This document shows positions 1 to 5,037 of a DNA stretch of 5,037 nt, piece by piece. A program made the position numbers and the translations under genes. Source of the DNA: Chitinophagaceae bacterium (lineage in GTDB: Bacteria > Bacteroidota > Bacteroidia > Chitinophagales > Chitinophagaceae); assembly GCA_003167015.1 (NCBI GenBank), contig PMUF01000609.1, positions 1 through 5,037 of the forward strand. The letters are read 5' to 3'. The notes below the pieces were generated by a model, which was given only the letters and a program-made list of their open reading frames with translations, made no database searches and was not told the DNA's origin. The stretch's first letter is position 1. Each line of letters begins with the position of its first letter.

Positions 1-1530
1 TTTTCCATCCCAATCATTGTCACCGCTGATCATGTTCAGATCGATGATCTCTGAAGAACCTGCTGTGACCCCCTGCACCCCGGACTGCTGAAGGAGGGCT
101 CCTTTCACCGATTCATAATTATTCCGTATGCCCCGCATCCCAAAGGTCAGCACATGCGTTTTATCATAGCCCAGATCTTTCGACCGGATATAATTCAGCT
201 GGCGGTACACCACAAAAGTACCGGTGATCAGGATGACGGACGAGGCAAATTGTGTCACCACCAGTATCCTGCGGAAATTCGCATCTCCCCGGCTGATCGA
301 GATCTTGCTCTTTAATGCTTTCAGCGGATCGAAGGAGGACAGCAGCATGGCGGGGTAGATGCTGGAGGCAACGAGGGTGGAAAGAATGGTGCAAAGGATG
401 ACCGTCCATATATGCATGTCGGAGAGATGGAATACCAACTGCTTGCCGGCGACCTGGTTAAAGAGCGGCATCGCCATCCAGATCAGGAAAATGGCCAATC
501 CGGCCGAGAGCAGGAACAGCAGGCCCGTCTCGACGATAAATTGCAGGAACAGCTGGAATTTAGCCGCCCCGACGATCTTCCGCATGCTGACTTCCCTGGC
601 CCGGAGCATAGCCCGTGCTGTTGAAAGGTTAACGTAGTTGATGCAGGCGATGACCAGGATCAGCAAGGCGATGATCGTAAAAATATTGATCGTCTGCATA
701 CCGGCATCCGTGCCGTCGGCATTGTATAGGTGCATTTTTGCGAGCGGCAGCAACAGATAGTCTGCATCGGTGTCATCTGACTTATTGCGGATATGGATCT
801 TGAATAATTCAGCCGAGAGCTTTTTCAGCGAGGTGCCCGGCCTCAGCTGTAAAAAGGTGATAAACTCATAGTTGTTGAAATCGTGGTTGATATCATCGCC
901 GACTGCCAGCTGCTTTTGAGCCATGAGGGCCATCGGCATGAGCATATCGTACTGCATGCTGGAGTTCAGCGGGAAATCATCGATCACGCCGGTTACGGTA
1001 AAATTGTCTTTACTGTCCGTGCTGATCACCCTGCCCATGGCGTCCTGATTGCCGAAGAATTTCCTGGCGGTCTTTTTGGTAATGACCACCGAATGGTCAT
1101 CGGTAAAGGGTTGTGCCGGATTGCCCTCTACAAGCGGGAAATCGAACATTTGAAAAAAGCTCGGGTCAGTGAAATATGCGTTCTCATCGGCAAAGACCTT
1201 GTTCTGGTATTTATAGAGGGAAAAGTAGAAATTATTGGTTAGCCGCACCTGCTCGGTGACCTCGGGCAGCTCTTTTTTCGCCAGCGGTCCCATCGGCCCG
1301 ACTGTTGTCGACCAGATCTGCTTACTGGCGCCTGTCCCCCCGAAAAGCTCCATGCGGTAGATGTCCGACGTTTTGCGGTGGAAGCTGTCGAAGCTACGTT
1401 CGTCCTGTACCCATAACAGGATGAGGATACCGACGACCAGCCCCAGGGTGAGGCCGGCGATATTGATGAGGGAATAGAACTTATTCTTTAGCAGGTTGCG
1501 CCAGGCTGTCTTGACATAGTTTTTGAACAT
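1..1530 (-). CDS. FtsX/MacB-like ABC transporter permease, N-terminal 510 residues (partial, runs off left edge)
   Basis: The minus-strand frame is open from ATG at 1530 to base 1 with no stop, giving 510 residues. It begins MFKNYVKTAWRNLLKN, the usual opening of large Bacteroidota permeases. Predicted layout: cytoplasmic amphipathic start; TM1 about 21-41; extracytoplasmic MacB-type periplasmic core domain about 42-278; TM2 about 280-300 (TIIALLILVIACINYV); then the FtsX signature at about 301-335 (NLSTARAMLRAREVSMRKIVGA); TM3 about 331-356; TM4 about 373-396; TM5 about 421-441, which opens the second half. Family members are typically near 800 residues with two such halves, so about 290 residues lie outside the window. 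Such proteins act in the inner membrane with a separate ATPase in MacB-like efflux or lipoprotein-release machines; no ATPase is present here and the substrate cannot be inferred. It is divergent from the VOC gene. No Shine-Dalgarno sequence precedes the start. The fold family is secure; the specific role is unknown. Confidence 0.93.
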   Translation of the reverse strand, partial: MFKNYVKTAWRNLLKNKFYSLINIAGLTLGLVVGILILLWVQDERSFDSFHRKTSDIYRMELFGGTGASKQIWSTTVGPMGPLAKKELPEVTEQVRLTNNFYFSLYKYQNKVFADENAYFTDPSFFQMFDFPLVEGNPAQPFTDDHSVVITKKTARKFFGNQDAMGRVISTDSKDNFTVTGVIDDFPLNSSMQYDMLMPMALMAQKQLAVGDDINHDFNNYEFITFLQLRPGTSLKKLSAELFKIHIRNKSDDTDADYLLLPLAKMHLYNADGTDAGMQTINIFTIIALLILVIACINYVNLSTARAMLRAREVSMRKIVGAAKFQLFLQFIVETGLLFLLSAGLAIFLIWMAMPLFNQVAGKQLVFHLSDMHIWTVILCTILSTLVASSIYPAMLLSSFDPLKALKSKISISRGDANFRRILVVTQFASSVILITGTFVVYRQLNYIRSKDLGYDKTHVLTFGMRGIRNNYESVKGALLQQSGVQGVTAGSSEIIDLNMISGDNDWDGK

Positions 1531-1615
1531 AAAAGGATCGGCTTTTCCATTGAATGTATAAATATTTCACGAATTTTCTAATTTTAAGTATTCACAAATC
1601 AACCCTTTTTGGCCT
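1531..1615. promoter_or_regulatory. AT-rich divergent intergenic region, putative promoters for both flanking units
   Basis: These 85 bases separate the starts of the minus-strand permease and the plus-strand VOC gene, so promoters for both should lie here or within the gene ends. The stretch about 1550-1600 is much richer in A and T than the coding DNA around it. A near-match to the Bacteroidota -7 element TAnnTTTG is seen on the plus strand at 1579-1586 (TAATTTTA), but no TTG lies at a suitable distance upstream; the nearest, at 1550-1552, is too far. A nine-base imperfect direct repeat (TTCACGAAT at 1566-1574, TTCACAAAT at 1591-1599, 25 bases apart) could be an operator. Neither start has a Shine-Dalgarno sequence. 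The regulatory role is inferred from position; no promoter is convincingly identified. Confidence 0.4.
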
Positions 1616-2050
1616 ATGGAGCTTCCAATCAATATCAAACAGGCGGTCCCCTTCTTCATGGTCACCAACATGGACGCGTCAATGCATTTCTATGTGGACG
1701 GGCTTGGTTTTACGTTGAAGAACACCTGGACGCCGCGCGGCACGATCGAATGGTGCTGGCTGGAGCGGGAGGGGGCAGCCCTGATGCTGCAGGAGTATCG
1801 GGAAGGTAATCCAAATATTCCCGCGACGAAAGGTACCGGTGTAGCGATATGCTTTACGTGTGTTGACGCCCTGGCGCTATATCATGAATTCCTTTCGAAG
1901 GGACTTGCGCCCCGGGAACCCTTCGTAGGTAATCATCTGTGGGATGTAGGCCTGAAAGATCCCGACGGATACAATCTCCATTTCGAGAGCCCGACCGATG
2001 TGCCGGAGGAAACGACTTATTCCGAATGGATCAAATCAAATGTAAGATGA
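1616..2050 (+). CDS. VOC superfamily (glyoxalase/bleomycin-resistance-fold) protein
   Basis: A 144-residue protein starting MELPINIKQAVPFFMVTNMD. The length fits a single-chain VOC protein made of two beta-alpha-beta-beta-beta modules. Family marks are the first-module pattern MDASMHFYVDGLGF (residues 19-32), a second-module start GVAICFTCVDALALYHEF (75-92), and the C-terminal hallmark LKDPDGYNLHFESP (113-126). VOC proteins include glyoxalase I, extradiol dioxygenases, fosfomycin-modifying enzymes and antibiotic-sequestering proteins. Glu124 sits where the last metal ligand usually lies, but the usual His positions in the first strand (PFFMV) and at the start of the second module (VAICF) are not His, so a classical metal-dependent glyoxalase I is unlikely; a metal-free binding protein or an altered site is possible. 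No signal peptide is seen, so it should be cytoplasmic. Its stop overlaps the next start by four bases (ATGA). The ATG at 1616 is the first in frame with the whole domain; no Shine-Dalgarno precedes it. The substrate is unknown. Confidence 0.9.
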   Translation: MELPINIKQAVPFFMVTNMDASMHFYVDGLGFTLKNTWTPRGTIEWCWLEREGAALMLQEYREGNPNIPATKGTGVAICFTCVDALALYHEFLSKGLAPREPFVGNHLWDVGLKDPDGYNLHFESPTDVPEETTYSEWIKSNVR

Positions 2051-3492
2051 AAAGACGCTCATTCCTGAAATCCTCGGCGCTCACCGGCGCAGGCCTGATC
2101 ACCGGCCCTGAGGTATTGAAAATTCCCGGCATACCCGCTGTGGGTGCCGCGTTGAGCATGGATAGTGCCTTCGGATTCGGTGGGCAGCCGCTGTCTTTAG
2201 AAGGCAACCGGTTTGTCACTTTCTGCATCATGATCCGGACCTCTCCCTGGGAGGTGTCGAGAGATGTCAAGCTACATCCGAGGGATGAGTCTGACTGGCA
2301 TACGCTGGCGGGGGTGAAAGCCATGAGAGAAGCATTCGCTAAAAACAATCCTGGCGGAAGGCTTACCTGGGGCTTCACATTGAATGCGCTGGAAGACAAG
2401 AGGAAGAACTACCAGGAGATCCGGGATTACGTGGTGCAATGCCAGCACCAATATAAAGACGAAGTATCCTATTTCCCCGGCTACTTCCCTGCGATGTACC
2501 TGCCCCGGGAAAGGATCAATCGTGAGATGTCGGAGGCGATCCAGATCATCACGGATTTTGTCGGGGATGACTACCGGCCGGAGGCGATCATGGGCGGATT
2601 TTTATCTGCCAATAATCTGCAGTACCTGGCACAGCATGAGCATATTCACACAGCGCATGCTGTCATCTGGAGTCAATATGCCATAGATGGCGGCGGGGCG
2701 GACGGTTCGCCCTCTTATCCTTTCTATCCTTCTACGGAGCATTTTTGCAAGCCCGCTCAAAATAATAGCGATTTCATCGATTGTGTCAATCTCGATGGCT
2801 GGACGATGGACTTCATCTGCGCCCGCAAAGCCGGCGCTATGGATCACAAGCTTACCGGGTACAACAGCCGCCGCGGCGTCGGCCCCATCGAAACCTATGT
2901 CGGCTGGGGATTGGACCTGGGCCACCGGGAGGTGATGCACACGCAGTCGATTCATTTTGACAAGGGTTTTGAGCTGAATGGATTTGGGTGGGTTACCAAT
3001 ATCTGGGAGGCTCAGCTGGTATATGAAATGGGGAAGGACCTGATTTGCGGCGCGCTCGAGATGTGGGTAACCGATACCTTAAAGCGTTGGCCGGATACCC
3101 GGTTTGTCACCTTCGGGGAGTATGGTAATATCTGGCGAAATGCACACCGGAGCAACGATCGATGGGACTACCGCTTTGAAGAACAGGGCAGCGGTCTGGG
3201 CGACTCCTACAATAACCTGGAGATCAAATGGTTTATGAACAGGGAGTTTCGGCTGGCGCTGCTGCGGGACTGGCATGAAAATTCACCTGAGCTGGTCATA
3301 GACTTTACCCGGTACGACCTGCCGGCAGAGGAACCTGCGGACCCCAGCCCCGAGCATCCCACCAAGAACTGGAGCCTGATCAATGAAATCAATCAAAAGA
3401 ACCTGCGGCCGCAGGATCAGCCGAGACCGCTGAAGGAACTGGCGCAACATGAGCAGGATTTGATCGCCCGCCATTATCCGCAATTATTATAG
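2047..3492 (+). CDS. Tat-exported protein of unknown function, resembling the DUF3863/DUF3864 family
   Basis: A 481-residue protein. The frame is open further upstream (to 1939), but ATG 2047 is preferred because it places a twin-arginine signal at the very N-terminus (MKRRSFLKSS, matching RRxFLK) and makes a four-base ATGA overlap with the VOC gene. The hydrophobic part (about 11-20) is short, a second apolar stretch follows at 27-45, and there is no clear AxA cleavage site. The mature part is rich in aromatic and acidic residues. Distinct segments are LTWGFTLNALEDKRKNY (106-122), a His cluster QHEHIHTAH (196-204), IWSQYAIDGGGADGS (207-221), EHFCKPAQNN and DFIDCVNLDGW (231-252), GVGPIETY (277-284), and HFDKGFELNGFGWVTNIWE (303-321). 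From memory these resemble the DUF3863/DUF3864 proteins of Bacteroidota, whose activity I do not know; the conserved His, Asp, Glu and Trp suggest a carbohydrate-active or hydrolase-like barrel, which is inference. As a Tat substrate it should fold in the cytoplasm and act in the periplasm or at the membrane. The reading frame and signal are secure; the family name is tentative. Confidence 0.85.
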   Translation: MKRRSFLKSSALTGAGLITGPEVLKIPGIPAVGAALSMDSAFGFGGQPLSLEGNRFVTFCIMIRTSPWEVSRDVKLHPRDESDWHTLAGVKAMREAFAKNNPGGRLTWGFTLNALEDKRKNYQEIRDYVVQCQHQYKDEVSYFPGYFPAMYLPRERINREMSEAIQIITDFVGDDYRPEAIMGGFLSANNLQYLAQHEHIHTAHAVIWSQYAIDGGGADGSPSYPFYPSTEHFCKPAQNNSDFIDCVNLDGWTMDFICARKAGAMDHKLTGYNSRRGVGPIETYVGWGLDLGHREVMHTQSIHFDKGFELNGFGWVTNIWEAQLVYEMGKDLICGALEMWVTDTLKRWPDTRFVTFGEYGNIWRNAHRSNDRWDYRFEEQGSGLGDSYNNLEIKWFMNREFRLALLRDWHENSPELVIDFTRYDLPAEEPADPSPEHPTKNWSLINEINQKNLRPQDQPRPLKELAQHEQDLIARHYPQLL

Positions 3493-3568
3493 CCAATCAG
3501 GAGCCCGGAGATGCAACAAAAGGCGCAATGATGACGACTTGTAAGAACCACCTGTTCCATCTCTGCTA

Positions 3569-3584
3569 AATTAAAAAAAGTCAT
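3569..3584 (+). promoter_or_regulatory. A-rich translation-initiation leader of the right-hand permease
   Basis: The 16 bases directly before the ATG at 3585 read AATTAAAAAAAGTCAT, with no Shine-Dalgarno sequence. A-rich leaders just upstream of the start are typical of Bacteroidota mRNAs, and this one supports 3585 as the true start. The rest of the 92-base gap (3493-3568) shows neither a convincing TTG / TAnnTTTG promoter pair nor a strong GC-stem plus T-run terminator. Whether the permease is cotranscribed with the VOC/Tat pair is therefore open. Confidence 0.4.
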
Positions 3585-4691
3585 ATGTTTAAATACAGCC
3601 TGAAAATTGCCTGGCGCAATATTCTCAAGGACCGGTCATTCACCTTGCTGAACCTGATGGGCCTGTCCACTGGGCTGGCCTGTACCTTGCTGATCTTCCT
3701 CTGGGTCCATGATGAACGGAGCGTTGATCAGTTCAATGTCAACGACAGCCGGCTATACCAGGTGATGGTCAATGGGGAGACACCGCAGGGTGTGCAGACG
3801 GGCGAAAATACGCCGGGCTTACTGGCCCAGACCCTGAAGGCCGAGATGCCGGAAGTAGAATATGCGGTATCTGTCATTCCCTCTTCCTGGTTCGACAAAA
3901 AGGGCATCATCATTTATGGGGGGCAACGTCTCGAGGCCCGTGATGAGTTTGCAGGCAAGGACTACCTGCGGGTTTTTTCCTATCCGTTGATACAGGGGGA
4001 CAAAGCCAGCGCATTGGCGGCCCGGCGTAATATCCTCCTCTCGGATGAACTGGCGGAGAAATTGTTCCATTCTACGGACGATGTCATAGGGAAAACGGTA
4101 GAGTGGAATCAAAAGGATTTCAGCGGGGTCTATGTGGTTACGGGTGTGTTTCAGAAACCGCCGGCAAATGCCACAGCACAATTCGACATTGTCTTTAATT
4201 ATGACCTGTTCCTGGAGAAAAACCAGAAATTGTTGGATTGGGGGAATAACGATCCGAATACCTATGTGCTATTGAAAAAGGGAACGGATGCGGCAGCATT
4301 TGATCAGAAAATAGCAGGGTTGGTGAAAGCCAAATACGACAAATCAAGGGAGAGCTTATTCCTTCAACGATATTCTGACCGCTACCTCCACAATCACTAT
4401 GACAACGGCGTCCCCTCAGGAGGAAGAATAGAATATATACGGCTGTTCACGATCATTGCCGTATTTATATTGGTCATTGCGTGTATCAATTTCATGAATT
4501 TATCAACGGCAAAGGCGGCGGAAAGAATGAAAGAGGCAGGGATGAAGAAAGTGATGGGGGCATCCCGTGTGTCGCTGGTGGTCCAATACCTCGGAGAATC
4601 GCTGCTGATGGCCACATTGGCTGCGGGGATCGCCGTCCTGCTGGTCGTCGTTTGCTTCCCCGGTTCAACGGGATCACGGGCAAACAGCTGA
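3585..4691 (+). CDS. FtsX/MacB-like ABC transporter permease, N-terminal part, frame cut short by a frameshift
   Basis: A paralogue of the left-hand permease: by eye, 27 of the first 50 residues are identical without gaps (both MFK..K.AWRN.LK, LWV.DERS). TM1 is about 20-41; a MacB-type extracytoplasmic domain spans about 42-283; TM2 about 285-305 (LFTIIAVFILVIACINF); the FtsX signature NLSTAKAAERMKEAGMKKVM lies at 305-324, followed by MGASR and VVQYLGESLL; TM3 is about 336-356. From codon 357 (4653) the reading CFPGSTGSRANS and the stop at 4689-4691 are out of family character. The -1 frame continues the permease from TTG at 4652. The translated 368 residues are under half the usual size of about 800 and end inside TM3, so this product alone would be non-functional. 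It would be an inner-membrane permease if intact, with partner ATPase and substrate unknown. Family assignment is secure; whether the break is biological or a sequencing error cannot be told from the window. Confidence 0.9.
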   Translation: MFKYSLKIAWRNILKDRSFTLLNLMGLSTGLACTLLIFLWVHDERSVDQFNVNDSRLYQVMVNGETPQGVQTGENTPGLLAQTLKAEMPEVEYAVSVIPSSWFDKKGIIIYGGQRLEARDEFAGKDYLRVFSYPLIQGDKASALAARRNILLSDELAEKLFHSTDDVIGKTVEWNQKDFSGVYVVTGVFQKPPANATAQFDIVFNYDLFLEKNQKLLDWGNNDPNTYVLLKKGTDAAAFDQKIAGLVKAKYDKSRESLFLQRYSDRYLHNHYDNGVPSGGRIEYIRLFTIIAVFILVIACINFMNLSTAKAAERMKEAGMKKVMGASRVSLVVQYLGESLLMATLAAGIAVLLVVVCFPGSTGSRANS

Positions 4692-5037
4692 CTTTGCAGG
4701 TGGACAGCCCGATCATCGTGTCGGCGCTGTTGATCACTTTATTGACCGGACTTGTAGCCGGCAGCTACCCGGCCCTCTATCTTTCCGGGTTCAAAGCTGC
4801 CCGGACACTGAAAGGGCGGCTCAAAAATTCCGTCAGCGAACTATGGGTCAGAAAGGGGCTGGTGATCTTTCAATTCACATTGTCCGGGATCTTTATTATT
4901 TCGGTGCTGGTCATTTACCAGCAGATGCAGCTGGTGCAGACGAAGAACCTGGGCTATAACAGGGACCATGTCATCTATTTCGACAAAGGGGGAATGGTAT
5001 CGGACAGCGCGGCGGATTATGCTCCCGGCGGAAAATA
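4652..5037 (+). pseudogene. Continuation of the same permease in the -1 frame (runs off right edge)
   Basis: Reading from TTG at 4652 gives 128 codons without a stop, beginning LLPRFNGITGKQLTLQVD and continuing through TM4 (SPIIVSALLITLLTGLVAG) and SYPALYLSGF to the next segment VRKGLVIFQFTLSGIF, IISVLVIYQQMQLVQTKNLGY and DHVIYF. Each block has a counterpart in the left-hand permease at the same spacing (MPLFNQVAGKQL, SIYPAMLLSSFDPLKALK, ILVVTQFASSVIL, DLGYDKTHVLTF). Joining codons 1-356 of the upstream frame to this frame, with one base restored near 4651-4653, lines up with the paralogue with no gap across the junction. It is therefore the rest of one gene, not a separate one. The second extracytoplasmic domain and last three TM segments lie beyond the window. 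It is called a pseudogene only provisionally. Confidence 0.85.

Noticed and set aside
883..1242. Plus-strand open frame of 119 codons
   Set aside because: It lies wholly antisense to the permease, which reads with full family motifs on the minus strand; the product resembles no family I know.
1531..1546. Small inverted repeat AAAAG/CTTTT just upstream of the left permease start
   Set aside because: A five-pair, mostly A-T stem is within chance and shows no further support as a regulatory hairpin.
1939..2046. In-frame upstream extension of the Tat protein (starts at 1939 or 2026)
   Set aside because: It overlaps the VOC coding region in another frame, adds a charged, non-conserved-looking stretch, and would bury the twin-arginine motif; ATG 2047 with the ATGA overlap fits better.
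2602..2955. Minus-strand open frame of 117 codons
   Set aside because: It is antisense to the most strongly patterned part of the Tat protein and is explained by GC-rich codon bias.
3493..3568. Terminator after the Tat gene (GAAC-cacct-GTTC at 3545-3557)
   Set aside because: The stem is only four pairs and has no following T run.
3511..3569. Tiny leader-like frames (MQQKAQ from 3511, preceded by AGGAGCCCGGAG, then a 13-codon frame from 3528)
   Set aside because: They are too short to support, and the phylum makes little use of Shine-Dalgarno sites; could be a chance match.
4645..4665. Programmed -1 ribosomal frameshift as explanation for the permease break
   Set aside because: The zero-frame codons GTC GTT TGC TTC CCC contain no X XXY YYZ slippery heptamer, and no such mechanism is known to me for this permease family.

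Overview
The window reads as ordinary chromosomal DNA of a member of the Bacteroidota, most likely a Chitinophagaceae-type soil or sediment organism. This is an inference from three things: large FtsX/MacB-like permeases of the kind this phylum carries in many copies, a Tat-dependent protein resembling a family known mainly from Bacteroidota, and starts without a Shine-Dalgarno sequence, one of them preceded by an A-rich leader. No RNA gene, CRISPR array, transposase or integrase was found.

Layout: bases 1-1530 hold the first 510 codons of a large ABC-transporter-type permease on the minus strand, running off the left edge. An AT-rich divergent intergenic region (1531-1615) separates it from a plus-strand pair: a small VOC/glyoxalase-fold protein (1616-2050) and a Tat-signal protein (2047-3492). 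The pair overlaps by four bases (ATGA) and is probably translationally coupled. After a 92-base gap, a second large permease, a paralogue of the first, starts at 3585 and runs off the right edge. Its reading frame is broken near 4651-4653, where a one-base loss from a T run would explain the data. The frame ends at 4691, but recognisable permease sequence continues in the -1 frame to the window end.

How the genes relate: the two permeases have the same architecture (TM1, large extracytoplasmic MacB-type domain, FtsX core, start of a second half) and no ATPase gene is visible here. The VOC/Tat pair sits between them as a separate two-gene unit. The Tat protein has no visible assignment to a known reaction; it resembles the DUF3863/DUF3864 group from memory only. 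The most noteworthy points are the frameshift in the right-hand permease and the tight coupling of a cytoplasmic VOC protein to an exported protein of unknown function.
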